A stretch of 64,000 bases of DNA from Tetranychus cinnabarinus (taxonomy: Eukaryota > Arthropoda > Arachnida > Trombidiformes > Tetranychidae), in assembly GCA_022266195.1 (NCBI GenBank), contig WHVY01000008.1, positions 1,984,001 to 2,048,000 of the forward strand, written 5' to 3'. Positions 1 through 13,276 of the stretch are shown here, piece by piece. The notes beneath the pieces are model-generated. The model did no database searches. It was not told the origin of the DNA and was given only the letters and a program-made list of their open reading frames with translations. Position 1 is the first letter of the stretch, and every line of letters begins with the position of its first letter. Both the position numbers and the translations under genes were made by a program.

Positions 1-870
1 TCAAGAGATCACCAAAATTGTCCCATGGACAAACGACGTTGAAACCAAATCTCTTCCCTCATCTCAATATACACTCGCCCAAGTTGCTGAACATTGTACA
101 GTCTATGATTGTTGGATTGTCCTTTTCGACAAAGTCTATGACGTTACTGATTTTATGTATGAGGTAATAATTATCTTCAATCACTTTTGCATAACAGTAT
201 AATACCAGTTTCCCTATTCCTACTTGAATCTACTTGAGATTAACTCAGTAATCTGCAATAAACAAAATAGCATATATATGTATATATATAAATAGGTGTA
301 AAATATAAAGAGGCTGAAGCTGCAAGAAAATATTCCAATAACTAATCTAAAGTCTGTTAATTCAGTGTATTTCAGAGTAAAGAAAAAATTCCAGAGAAAA
401 GGAGAGATCTTTATTATTGACGATACTCATCGTTCTTAACCTTTATTCAAACATTTCATGCGAACGAGTTAACGTACTTTATCTGGATTTTTTTGATTAA
501 ATCATTTCATTTAAAGGTTTCTTTTTACATTTCAATATCATCATCATCAGCCTCTTTGTAGGTTATATTGATAAATGAAGTTACACAAGCTTCATTTATC
601 TGTGAAACAGAAGTAGATGAAGGGGAAAATATTTGTTATTAATTTGTTATCTAACTCTTGTTTTATCTTTTCTTCTTTTCATCCTTATTGATAATTCAGC
701 ATCCTGGAGGTGATTATATAATAGCAGAAAACGCTGGTCGTGATGCTACAAATGCTTTTTCAAACTCAAGACACAGTAAAGATGCATATGATCTCATGGA
801 AAAATATTGCATTGGAAGTTTGGTTCCTGCCGATTGTTTATATAGTCTTGATTATTATCAAAAATTGTGA
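1..870 (+). CDS. Cytochrome b5-like heme-binding domain protein, last two exons (5' end outside window)
   Basis: Two exons are visible: 1-163 (open at the window edge) and 700-870, ending in TGA. They are joined by a 536-base intron with donor GAG|gtaata and acceptor attcag|CAT. The joined frame gives the cytochrome b5 fold in order: YTLAQVAEH, then WIVLFDKVYDVTDF, then HPGGD, whose His is the classic first axial heme ligand, and a second conserved His in NSRHSKDA. Such domains carry electrons to membrane oxidases and desaturases or bind steroids. The protein ends soon after the domain, with no membrane tail in the visible part, so it is not an ordinary tail-anchored cytochrome b5. At least 14 residues precede the domain and the start lies outside the window. 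The exact family member cannot be named. Confidence 0.85.
570..600. repeat. Perfect 11-bp inverted repeat (hairpin) in the cytochrome b5 intron
   Basis: GATAAATGAAG at 570-580 is the exact reverse complement of CTTCATTTATC at 590-600, with a 9-base loop. It lies about 100 bases upstream of the acceptor of the intron. No function can be assigned and it could be chance in AT-rich DNA. Confidence 0.5.
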
Positions 871-3800
871 CATGAGAATATTTTCAAGACGCCAAAAAGT
901 CGAACAAAATCTACTTCAAAAGCTCGTTCTTTTTGCTACTCAAACCCAACCCAGTTCGCCGAACTGAAATTGGGTATCATTGGCATTATGTTTCTTTCAA
1001 TTATTAATCAAAATGAACGAATCCCAAAGTTTATTTAATTCATACAATTCTTATCGATAATCCATTGTATAAGTATTAAGATCATAACCTTGATTCCTAA
1101 CCAATCACTCTTGTCAACAAGTTGACAAGAAGTTATATTTTTCACCCTACAAATCAACTCTTAATAGAGTCTTAATCAATGTAACAGTAATCAAATCTTT
1201 TTTAACCAAAACCACAATTAACACTTAAAAGGGAAATCAAATGTAAATCAATTTCAAATCAATTTCGTATGAAAATTTTACTAATAAAATTGTGTTAATT
1301 TTTTATCAAAATAAATTTTTCTGCCGTTTGTTTAACCATTCAAAGTTGAAAGTCAATTTACTACAAGTGTTACAGTTTTTCAAGTTGCAAAGTACATTGA
1401 AATACAACTGGAAATGAATGAAAAGATCAAAAATAGTCAAACTTTACTTTGTCTAATCATAATTTGTTAATCAATGACTTATGCTAATTAATCACATGAG
1501 TAATTGAAGTGTAAATGATAAAGGAAAATAAAAATAATAAGATTCAAGATAAAATGTTTGATAAAATTTCAGATAAAATGTTCCCAATGTAAAAGAAGAG
1601 CTCAATGGTGAAGAGTATTTAAAAACGTTTAATTTTACTTATATAATACATTTATTTCATGAATTGATACTGTTAATGTTAAACTGTACATATCTTGATC
1701 TTAATATAGCAAATTGTTGGGAATTACCATGAAATAAATGACAGTTTACTCTGTATATAATGTTAAACTGAATAAGAGGTTGAGACTCTTACAAGAGTAA
1801 CCTTGATGGTAAATGATCAAACATGCCAAATGTATCATAGATTTAATCTCAATCTGATTCTAATTAGATAATAGTTTGATAATCAATTTGAGGACAATTC
1901 AATCTTATTATTGATTTGGATAAAATTGCTGAAGAGAGAATAAGAAAAAACAAAAGAACCTGAAGAGCCTTCCAAGTCAGACAAGAAGGCAAGTTTACAC
2001 TTTCTTTCCTTGATGGTAAACCCATTTCTTGGTTTAATTGCTAGTCAATATCCTCTGACGATTAATGACGGTTTTCATTTAAACATTCATGTAAATAAAT
2101 GTACGGACATTGGATTATCACAAGAGTTTAATCAAGTTGAAGGAAGATGGGAAAACAGGAAAGCAAAGGTGGAAAAAGAAGAAAAAATTGAAAGCTTATC
2201 TGGTGAAATTTTCCCGCCGAGTTACAAGTTGATGAGGTGATATCGATGGTTATGATACTAAATGGTGAAATGCTGTTTGTTTGACCATTTTTAACTTTAA
2301 TTTGCCTTCTTAAAGTTGATAACATTGAAATTTAAGTTAAACATTGCCTCATGAATCTAATAACAACTGTTACAGTGCAACTGTCGGATGATGAAATGCT
2401 TTAAGGAATTGCAGATCAGTTTTTTTCTCTTCTTTCCTCTCACTTGTTACCAGTTATATGTTGTACCTGAATAGTCAGGACAGTTTTGTTGAGAGAGAGA
2501 GAGAGGCTGGACACACCTTTAGAAGGTGGTTAATTATGATTGAAACTTGCTGCACTTAAAAGAAGAGCAAGAAGAAGAAAAATATTAAAACCTGATTCCA
2601 AATGAAATATTTTGAATGTTTTCTGTCTCTCCTTCAAGTTTAACCATTATAATCAAGATGATTGACAATCTTCATTGACCCCTAGTTGACCATAAAAGTC
2701 ATCAATAGACCAAACGCTAACCGCGTGAATCGTGAAGGCAAATGGTTGAACAAAAATGCACAAATGGTCAACAAGAATGTATTACAATATTAGAAGCAAC
2801 ATCGATCATTAATTTTGCCAATCTTTACCCAGACGCGTTCAACCCATTAATTTACCAATTACCGGTTGATTCGTTCACTTGATTTGAACATTTTTGTTTG
2901 AATGGTAAATGTCGATAATCATTTGATTGCCATTATCGGAAACAATTTGGATAACCTGATATGGTAACCCCACTAGAAAAGTTATCGTTTCATCTGTTTG
3001 GCATTGTAAACAAAGATTGTATCTTTTTTTATTGATATTGTTTTCATATTGATTATCATTTGAGCTTTGTTGATTAATCTTGTATCGTACGATAATCATG
3101 AGTCTTAAAAGCGTCAATAATTTTTCTAATTGCTACAAAACAAATAACAAATCTAAGCTCATGATCTTGTTTTTGTTATTAATCTTGCATTCTTATGCTT
3201 GGTATTTTTAACCTTTTTTAGCCAATGTTTTGCTCACATTTCAATACAATATAACAATATTTACGATTGTTACCAAAATTGTTAATCATCTTGTGATAAT
3301 CATTAATCAAGGCCACTCTAATTGTAATAATAAAATGTGATCAATATTTTCATGTTACTCTATCTATACATATGTTAAGATAATATTTAAATATTTTGTG
3401 TGTTTTGCATTCATCATTATTTCATGGTCAGAATCGATTCAAAATTATTGTCCAAAAACATGATTAAATATTCAACTGAATCTCATTATTGATACTATTA
3501 CTATTATTATTGCAATTAAATTTGTAATTAATTATTTTACATTGCAAAATAAAGAGATGAAAAGGCTTGCCCAGTAACCTTGATTAAAATTGAAATGAGA
3601 GTAAAAATTGATCCTAATTCATGAATTAAATTGATAACCTTTTTACAGGTTTGCTATTAATTGTTAATCTAACTTTTCATTGTCAACAATCATCAGATGA
3701 CAATTTTGAGGATAGATTAAGATCTGTAATCATTGAATAATTAATCGAACAAAAAATTAATCAATCTTTCAAGTTTGTAATGGCCAAGTAAACAAGGTAA

Positions 3801-5196
3801 ATGTTGCTTGTTTGTGTCAATGTTTTAGTTGATTTGCACATTGTGAGCTTGAAAATGATTAGAATTGTTGGTGATAAAGTTGAATAGTGGTTAACAATTT
3901 AACCTGATACAAGGTCGGTTCATGTTTTGATTATAGTTTAATCCAACCAGGGGCTCCTTGAATAATTTAGATTATAACCAGCTTAAGGGAAATTTGTCAA
4001 GTAAAGACATTTTTTCCGCTCTTGTACTATGTATCTGTTAATCGATGGTTTTTTTCATGATAAAACTGAAATCAAATTAAAGGTTTCCAAAAAATCGAAT
4101 CAAATCAACAGATTAAAACTGAATATTCTATTCTCCTACAAGAAAAAAAGAGAAAAATTGTTAATACAGAAAATACCGTTTCTTATGAGATTTATAACTG
4201 ATTGGTGTGCTTTATAAAAATGGGAGACGTTTAAACATAGCTTACAATTTACTTGTTTAATCAGTTCTGTATTTAAACTCGGAAAAACATTAATGATTAT
4301 TATATTCAAACTTTATTGATTTTTCTTTTTCAAATATCATTCTTCATCTTAATCTTCACCTCGTTCTATTCACCATCAGAATGACTATTAATCAACCCCA
4401 CTCAAAAAAACAGCGAACTCATTAATTGGTTATCCTGTATTTTGATATTGTAAGTCACATGATGCAACTGACATGGAAGGTTGCAGTTTAAATATATATA
4501 TGCATATATATATTTATTTATTTATATGAATACCAAAGTTTGTTACTTTAAAGATGTTAATATCGTGAAAGAAGGTAGTCAATATCACGGTTCATTAAGA
4601 TTATAATTGGAAATGACCTTCGACTTGGCAGCGTATCTTCATTATAAACTTTTTGTTTATCACCTTAATTGATCCTCTCATTTTTCCAAGCGGTTCTGAG
4701 TCATGAATAAACCACACTTTCAACACATGAACAGATCACCGGACTTTTCTGTTGGCAAATTTAGATAAATTTACAAGAGACAATCCATTAACAAATAGAT
4801 ATGTATCCAAATTGAAAATAAATTGTCAAGTTATTGCTACTGTTGATGGTGAAAGTTGATGGCTTTGGTGTCTTTAAACGTGGTATTGATTATAAATTGC
4901 GTGATTTTGAATCGAACAAACATAATAGAAATGTTTTTATGAGCAGAAGTTGCCAAAAAGAGTTGAAATTCATCAGTTGGCCGGAGATATTTAGGCTAAT
5001 TAAATGGATGTGCTTTAAATGTATTTGTCTGTCTGTTAATCTTTTCAAATTTTCCAGATTCAAGTTCTTGAATCATTATCATCATCCTCTTGAAACATTT
5101 CCTCAGAATCACCAGTGTATGAGTAAAGTCGACAAGAAATAGTTTTTTCAACGAGTTTCAATCATTGAAAAGCTATAATTGCCAAATCGTAAATGA
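871..5196. other. Intergenic stretch, no supported gene
   Basis: The stretch holds AT-rich unique-looking DNA with only short scattered ORFs (for example 2010-2240 and 4834-5142) that show no recognisable motif, splice context or conserved domain. A short GA run (about 2493-2510) and an alternating AT tract (about 4491-4530) are the only simple repeats of note. The right edge is the 3' end of UPF2. Confidence 0.6.
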
Positions 5197-8100
5197 TCAT
5201 TTACTACCAAATATGAGATCAATGTCGGGTGCTCCTTTAGGATGTTGATATTTTCGCCTAGAATCTCGATTGAAATTAATAACAAGCATTGAATTATTTT
5301 TATCTGTCATTGTTTCCTCCATTTCACGTCTTTCGTTGATATGAAGAGTTAATTTCTTTACTTGTTGTTTCTCTGCTCTTTCAGCTTCCTCTTTTTGCTT
5401 TAAGCTTAAAGCTAAGTCCGAATCAATTGGAACTTGCACAGGTTTTAAAAGTGGCTTGTTTCCTTTAGCTCGCGTCATGACCATCAAATTTAATGTTGGC
5501 GTCTCGTTGTTATTTAATTTTTCAGAATTCTCTTCGTCTTTAGATGACGCAGCTGATCCAATATCTGAGAAAGCAACCGACTTTTTGGCAGCCACTAATT
5601 TATTCATCGGGATCACAATGTCATTAAGAGTACCTCTAATAGCTTCTTGTCCTCTTGAGATTAATGATTCAGACATTATTCGGTCAAACTCTTTTCTGAA
5701 TAAATCATCTTCCGGACATTCAACAAGTTTTGGTGGCATTGATCGATCATCCAACACCATTCTCTCCTTTTCTCCCTCAGTATCACTTCCTTCGTCAGTA
5801 TTTGTTAAATTGCTGCTTCGGTTTTTCACTCCTTGATCACCCGATCCTCTATCACGATCGATTTCAGAATTGTTGTCGTCATCACTTTCATCCATATCAG
5901 GTAGGTTACATTCTGAATCCAAGTCTTCGTCTACTTCGACGATGGAATTTAATCTTTTATCTTCATCGTCTCCAATTGGTTGCTCAGCATTTTGATCAAC
6001 ATTCAACGTAGGAAATAATTCGCTGAGTTTAGGCTTTAATTCATTGAAAATTTTTTCGACTTCTTGGTTAGCATCTTCAAGATTTTCCGCAAATTTGAAT
6101 TTGGGCCGTAATGCATGAATAGTATCTTTGAAAAGAATTTCAAGATTGACTGGAAAAGGATATTCATCTGTATAAAACTCTTGCGACTTTTTAAGCCAAA
6201 AATATTTCTGGTAAACAATGATGAAACAATCTAGCTTCTTCTTTGAGCTTCCAGAGTTGAAATATTGTCCACATGTTTCCAAAACTTGGCAAATTAATCT
6301 GATCCTGAATAAATTATCAGGTGGATCGATCTCAGAGAAAACTTCAGGTGTATTGTAATAAATACCATAGGTAATTAACGAGTAAAGTATCTTGAAAACT
6401 ACATTTGACTCTATCAATCGATAATTATACATTTCTCCAATATATCTCATGATTGAAATCCTTCTTTGGTTGTACTTTGGATGATTAATTTCCATCATCA
6501 GGCGAATATCTTCCAATACTCCATCGATTACTTGAGGAATTACCCAATCTTGATAAGGTATTAAAGCAGCGAGTAGATTGGCAACACATCTTATATTGTA
6601 AAAACGAACATTCCATATTGAAGTAAAACATTTTATGGCGTAACTGGAAACATCTGGATCATCCCAATCTAATTTACGGATTAAAATTAATATCTTATCC
6701 AAGTTGGTGCGGCACAAGTCTTTATACAATAGTTTCCGAATATATTCATGCATTGGTGGTCTTTCGTGACGAGCGATTGTTTGGGTTTCCGGAGGATTGG
6801 CAAAATAATATGCATTCTCGATAGTTGTCATATACCGAGAATCATAAGGGAGTAGACTTTTCTTCCTCATCATTTGTTCCAAAAGTAATTTGCATCTATG
6901 ATGAGAATCTGGTGATCGGAATAGGTAACGTCCACAGGTTTCCAATAGATTACAGGCCATTTCAATGTGATGATGAACAAAATCATTGAGCAAAAGCTAA
7001 AGAATTTCGTAAAAAGAATTTATTAAATGCTTTAAATAAAATATAATAACAGTTAGTACAACTCACCCTCAAACACGCCAGTGCTTCAGACTTAGGGAAA
7101 ATTTTAAACTTAACAAGCTCTCCAATGAACCTAACGTTTTTAATTTTACTTTCGATGTTGATTTGATCTTTCTTGCGGATCTGAGGTAAAAAACAAATTA
7201 CGATTAAAATGGTTGAATGCGTGATATACTAATTTTGTCAAGCTTACGTGAAATTTGAAATCTTGTTTTAAAAGTTGGACTAAATCAGTAGCAACATGAG
7301 GCATAACAGGAGCTAGAGTTGCGACCAGACGAGAATAAAAAGGTAATAGATCAAGACGCGTTCTAGGAACAGTGAATAGAGCTCGAATCAATTTTTTTCT
7401 TGTATATTTTGTATTTAGATTTGTGCAGAAATTTAAAGCTGCTTTGTCAATTATATCACGGTTAACACAGCTGAGTAAAGAAGTGAGAAAAGCTTCTAGA
7501 ACAACTTTATTAGCTGGTGATGGTTGAACTATTTTGGCCCCTTCGCTTTGCTTTTCATCTTTTGATGGTTGACCAGCATCTTTACTCGAATCTTCATCTG
7601 TCAAGACTCCATTAACTTCTTCTTCATTTATATTTGAAAGCATATCGTCTTCAGAATCCACATTTAACGTTTCTTCTTCATTTTCTTCAAGAACAGTTTC
7701 CATGAGACCGACTACAGGTGTTGCGGAGTCTTCAGCTCTACCTTCTTCATCTTTGCTTATTTTATCAGGGACAGCAGCGTCTTTTCTATCCTTAATTCCG
7801 TCTTTTGCACTATCTTTGTATAGTATGGAAGGAACTAAAGTTTTGAGATCAGGGATGTCTTCGTAGAAACTTCTTGTGTCTTCATCTTCCCACAGAGCAC
7901 TTGGATCATACTGAAAGATAAAAAGCAGAAGAAAATAAATAAACTTTGCAAGCTAAAGAAAAGCATAATTTTACCTCTTGGCTTGTCTTGAATCTATTAG
8001 AGATATCTAGATTTATTGTGCTTTCGTCCATGTCATCAAGTGAATCTGGAGCATCTAAAGGTAATTCAGGTAAATCTTCATCCAAAATATCGGCCATTTG

Positions 8101-9033
8101 TTGAGTTGCTGACCATAATTTTTGAAAAGCTATTTGAGCTTGTTCAAATTTTTCCTTCCTTTTCTCACTTAATTCACCTTTAGATATTAATGTACGACGA
8201 TTTTGTCGCTCCAATGATTGTAATGATTTATGATCACGAACTATGTGACTTGCTAAACTTTTATAATAATCTTTTAAAAGATTTCTTAATCCTCTTTGAC
8301 GATCAGATGCTAAAAAATCACTTTTAACCAACGAAATACCATATTTATCAGATAATATACGCATTTTACGTGGAGTTAAACCGGCATAATCATCACCACA
8401 ATGACGGCAAAATGTTAATATTATATTTATATTGTTATGATTTTCTTTATCACTGGTTACCAGAAGAGTTAATAGATTACCAAGTATGGGAAGACCTTCT
8501 TTCAATGTAAATATTCCACATGTTATAAGTTCAGCAAAAAATCTTATATCGATTCTCATTTTGGATAAATTTAAATTTGCCAAATCACTTGGTTTTTTGG
8601 GTAAACTTTTATTCCATGAATCTAATAGTTGAGATGAAAAATCTGAATAACGTTGATGTAAAAGTGAACATATTTTGATTGCCATCGGAATATCGGACAT
8701 TTTTAATTTAGCTTCAACCAAAGCACCAGCAACTTCAGATATATATTTGGATAAATTTAATGATAACATATCCTTAATAAGACTTTCCTTTTGACCTTCT
8801 GTCATGTTACGCAGCTTTTTAACAAATGCACAGTTCTTTTTAACACCACAGTCTAATCCCTGAAGATCTTCCTCTGAACTGGTATAATCTTGACGATCAT
8901 TTTGAGCTCTTAGTTCAGCTTTTTGTTGAAATTTGACTTCACATTCTCGTATATATTCACCAAGTAATTCCTTTTCTACGACAGCATCTGCTTGATCACC
9001 TGATTCACTTTTATCCTCATTATTGTCGACCAT
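5197..9033 (-). CDS. UPF2: UPF2, regulator of nonsense transcripts 2
   Basis: Four exons on the minus strand: 9033-7975, 7910-7248, 7180-7067 and 6996-5197. They are separated by GT-AG introns of 64, 67 and 70 bases, all in phase 0, and give about 1211 residues (human UPF2 is about 1272). UPF2 is the scaffold of the nonsense-mediated mRNA decay complex, linking UPF3 on exon junctions to the UPF1 helicase. Three MIF4G helical domains can be placed roughly at residues 60-270, 487-680 and 695-895. An acidic linker follows (around 955-1005, rich in D and E). The C-terminal UPF1-binding region ends in the conserved KYQHPKGAP motif close to the stop. The start is the first ATG before an acidic N-terminus. 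It is divergent from FARS2, and a broken second copy of its middle part lies at 19.3-20.6 kb. Confidence 0.95.
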
Positions 9034-10378
9034 TATAACTCATTAACTTTAGTTTGTGTGTGAATATTAATTAAAGTTGATGTTATTGTTAATCCACGTA
9101 ATCAAATTCAATTCAATATGAATACTTAGGTATTTAGAAACCAAATGTTAACACGATTCTTCTGACCAAAAAAAGAGAAAGCGCAAATTTAAACAGTTAT
9201 AGAGAGGAAAATGCAACACGATTTAAAGTTGACTACAAGGTTATCGTAATGTTGACCATCCAATTTAAATCTCGAAGTTTCAATAAACACAAATAAAGAA
9301 TCATTTAATCAAATGACAAGCAATTTATAAATTTAACATACAATTTGGTCAGAATGAGAAAAACAAAGACTGCAATGCTTGTGATGAAAATGCATACTTG
9401 AGATGGCAGCACTATCTTTCTCACTAGATTTCGTGGTTCTTTTAATTCCAAATCTAATTCATTTTTTTACCTTACATTTTTATATATTTTGTGATTCTAA
9501 CAATCATTGAATAATCTAATCTGGCATTCTTAGAATGATCGAGTCAATTCTATGTCCAAACAAATTAAGTTGTGATTTGCTTAATATGCAAAAATGGATA
9601 AAAAATAAATCTTGCTAACAGAGTTGCCAATGGATTACCAGTTGGCAATTCTCGAAAATAATGAACATTTTTATTCCAGAAAATAATAAACATAAATTAT
9701 CTTCTGAATAATATTGAGTCTTCTACTGATTTAACGCATGAATTGTAAGGAAAAATTTAATATTTTAAAATCAAACGGAAAACAAGTACAAAACGAATCA
9801 TTCTTAAAGATTCCGTTTTCCAAGCGCAAACTAATGTATCTGTTCAGATTTGCTTTTTGTACTAACTATTTTCCAATCCTGAATTACGGGATAAGTTAAA
9901 ATATTGACTTTTTTAAATTAAATTAAAACCCTTGAATAGTATTTAATCAGGTGGCAGCTTCAAAAACAAATTTCGATTCATTTAAACTAACATGTAGTTC
10001 CTGAACTTCATCTATCAGTAAGCTTACCATCACTAAAGGTATGATAGTAAACTTTCATCTACTACTTCCAAGATGATTTATTCTGATATATTTTATTATT
10101 TTCCAACCGTAGTGTAAAAATTTTGAATTTATTTAATAGATCACGATGATTGTGATAGTCTTGGCCAGCAATCTGCTGCATTAAACACGAAAAACTAATA
10201 AATTCAGGAATGTGAGATTTTTGAAGCTGGCGCTCATTATTGGGCGCAGTTTATGAATGATCATGTTTACTAAATGTTAGTGAATTGAAATATTTTTATT
10301 TTGTTGTGTTAAATTGTCAAAGTTTATTACATTATTTTGATTCGTTAAAATTTATTTAGACTATCTAGCTTCACCAAT
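9034..10378. promoter_or_regulatory. Intergenic region between divergent UPF2 and FARS2, presumed to hold both promoters
   Basis: About 1.3 kb separates the start codons of two genes transcribed away from each other, so both promoters must lie here. No TATA box or other element can be named with confidence. No ORF of note is present. Confidence 0.45.
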
Positions 10379-11849
10379 ATGTTAATTAAGTTTAGGTCTT
10401 TACTAAATTTTTCATTGTATAGGTCTCAACTTTCCGTATCACCATATGTTTGTTCACGTTGTTTATCCCATCGATCCGACTCTTATTTCACTCTCAATGA
10501 TGAAAAATTTCGAGTCTATGGACAAGATTTTTTAAAAGATGACTGGACCAGTGTAACACCTTACATTGTCAAGCTCTTACAGCGTAATCTCATTAAAACC
10601 CCGCAACAACCGATACATCTTGTCTCAGAAGCCACTAAAAATTTCTTCAGGGGTTATCATGACTTTCATTACGATAATCCGGTTGTGACGCCAGAGGATA
10701 ATTTTGATGCTCTTTTAATACCTAAAGATCATATATCACGATCCAAAAAGGACACATATTATTTGACCAAAGATTTTTTACTGCGAACCCACACCTCTGC
10801 TCATCAAAACCATTGTTTATCCAAAGGAGAAACCAAATTCATTTGTATTGGAGATGTTTACAGGAGAGATGAGATTGATCGCAATCATTATCCAGTTTTT
10901 CATCAATGTGAAGCATTTGACACATTTACAGCTCAAGATGTTAGTTGAATGTCTGAAATTCTAACTGATTTGACCCAGATTTTGTGTTTAATTTCAAATT
11001 GAATCTTTAAATCTGCATGATACTCTACGAAACCGCTAGTTGATTAGTCAAGTCAGAGATTTTTTACATGCGACAATCAGATTGTTTCTATCTTTTAATA
11101 GAATTCATCTTTTTATTTAACAGTTAGGATTACCGACTATCTATAAGGACAATCCAACTACACGAGATGAAAGCAGCCAGGAAAGTTACAGTGCTGAAGC
11201 AACTGCTATAGTTGAAGCCAAATTGAAGCAGCAGATCGAAAACTATGTCAAATTTTTATTGAATTTCGATTTCGAATCAAGATGGATTCCTGGGTATTTT
11301 CCATTCACTCATCCAAGTTGGGAATTTGAAATATTATACCAAGGTAAATGGTTAGAAGTCGTTGGATCTGGAATTGTTGAAGAGAAAATATTGCTGAATA
11401 ACGGAATAACTGGTAAAATTGGATGGGCACTTGGTTTTGGTCTTGAACGATTGGCAATGGTAAGGTACAAGGTACCCGATGTCAGATTATTTTGGTCACA
11501 AGATCCTGCTTATTTGATTCAGTTCCGTGATTTGAAACCAACAGACAACTACGAATTTAAACCAATATCTAAATTTCCAAGTCGAACTTTTGATATTTCT
11601 TTTTGGATTCCTGATGATCTAAATTGGTCAGAAAATGATTTCTACGATTTGTGTCGATCTCTTGGGGAAGAATGTATAGAAATAGTCGATCTAACAGACA
11701 ACTATGTGAATTCAGATGGACGAAGATCACAATGTTTCAAAGTAGTTTACAGAGGATTTGACCAAGCTATAAGTAAAAGTACGGCATATGCAATCCATAA
11801 GAAAATTGAACAAGAAGTTGTGAATAGATTTAAAGTAGAAATTAGGTAA
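10379..11849 (+). CDS. FARS2: Mitochondrial phenylalanyl-tRNA synthetase
   Basis: Two exons, 10379-10939 and 11124-11849, are joined across a 184-base intron (GAT|gttagt, ttaacag|TTA) in phase 0. The product is about 428 residues; human FARS2 is about 451. It charges mitochondrial tRNA-Phe with phenylalanine and works as a single chain in the matrix. The N-terminus is basic and hydroxylated, as expected of a targeting peptide. The class II core shows THTSAHQ (about 137-143), the motif 2 stretch GDVYRRDEID (about 158-167), YPVFHQCE (about 171-178) and the motif 3 stretch GFGLERLAM (about 291-299). The C-terminal 90 residues, from KFPSRTFDISFWIP onward, form the FDX-ACB anticodon-binding domain. 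A broken copy lies at 20.65-21.29 kb. Confidence 0.95.
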
Positions 11850-11859
11850 ATTAAATATT

Positions 11860-12180
11860 AAATCTATCAAGAAATAGACTTTGATATAATTACATTTTAT
11901 ATTTTGATAAGTTAAACTTTGACTTTTACAACTCTAAACTTGATTAAAGAATCTAGATCAAAATTAACAGAATTATTATATAATTATTTCACATTTTATT
12001 AACATTCTTAAATCCATCCGGCGAACAGCATGAACAGATTTATTGTAGTGTTAACCATTCTTATAGTGGAGCTTACTGAATTTAGAGTAGATGACCCATG
12101 CAGTGACATGAAAATCAACTTGTTGAGTGATCGATGTTTAAAGCCATTTAGTGAAACCAACTGTAAGAATTATCAACTTT
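11860..12180 (-). pseudogene. Frataxin remnant (duplication copy 1)
   Basis: This stretch aligns by eye with the two ends of the intact frataxin gene further right. Bases about 11930-11975 resemble the 3' coding end at about 21355-21405. Bases about 11995-12175 resemble the first exon and start region at about 21880-22055, including the shared run ATCCATCCGG(C/T)GAACAGCATGA. The middle of the gene (about 470 bases, holding exon 2, both introns and most of exon 3) is missing, and substitutions and small indels are frequent. No frataxin can be made from it. It sits directly 3' of FARS2 in the convergent orientation also seen in copy 2. Confidence 0.8.
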
Positions 12181-13276
12181 GAAGCAAAAAAGCATAATTA
12201 ATAATAAATAATTCATAATTTGATCGCATATTATAGCTCTTTGTGGTAATACTTAATACTAAAGGCTAAATGAAGCGAAAATCAATGTTCAGTCGGATGG
12301 TCAAGTCGTTTGATCAAGAGCATTTCAAATAATGGCATAAGATCAAAAAGATGTTAAAGATTGCGTTTGGTAAATCTGTTTGCTGGCTGAACAATTGGTG
12401 TTTCGGAATTTGACTGGTGTAGTGTTTTCAATGAAATTGTCAATTGTTTAATTATCATGATTTTCCATCATTACCGGCCACAGATCAGAAAACAGAAAGA
12501 TAATTATATTTGCCAGAACAGTAACGAGAAAAATCTTTTGGTACATTTTTGACATCTTCTAGCTAATAGGCAATATTTGGTGAACATTGGATGTTAATGG
12601 TAGTAGAGATGAGAAAATTTGATGCAAATCTTTAGACAGGCGAGTAGAAAGAATTGAAATTAATCAGAATTAGAAGGTTGGCATCCAGTTTACGTAAAGA
12701 TTGTCATTCAAACGAAAAATCTGGCTATATAATCAACATTATCAAGAGCAAAATGACAACAATTGTCGTTCATTGTGCTCACATTTGGTTGAAGATGAGC
12801 AAAAGTATCAGAAACAGTTCAAGTATAAGGGAAGCCCTCATTTTCATTATCATCTCCTTCATCTGATCCCAGAAATAAAGATGATACTATTTCTACTTTT
12901 AATTTTCATCTTTCTCCGGGAATCTATTTCCATGCCAAACCAGTCAACATTTTCCATTGAATTAATATTATAATTAGCAATATTTCTGTTGTTCAAGCTG
13001 GAAAATAGACAAATCACGCAAAATGCAAATAGTTCTGATTGATTGATTTAGCTAGATTGATGTTGTAATGCATCATTCTTTCTTCTGATTTCAACACCTA
13101 GAACCGATTGTTAATCAGCAAAATATATACAATCATCAACTATACAGAAGCGACCAGAATAAAGAGACAAAAACGAAAAGCAAATTTACTCAATAGTTTT
13201 TGAACAGGTTATTAACAGGACTCACAGAGAGCAACAGCAATAACAGACAAAAATCTGAAATTAAATTTGATAGCTT
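12181..13276. other. Intergenic stretch, no supported gene
   Basis: AT-rich DNA with overlapping short ORFs around 12654-12973 that show no signal, domain or splice logic. No feature is supported. Confidence 0.5.

Noticed and set aside
4834..5142. 102-codon open frame on + near the UPF2 3' end
   Set aside because: No ATG-led domain, no splice context and no recognisable motif; composition is like the surrounding noncoding DNA.
5456..6218. Open frames overlapping UPF2 exon 4 on both strands
   Set aside because: They are shadows of the long UPF2 coding exon in other frames.
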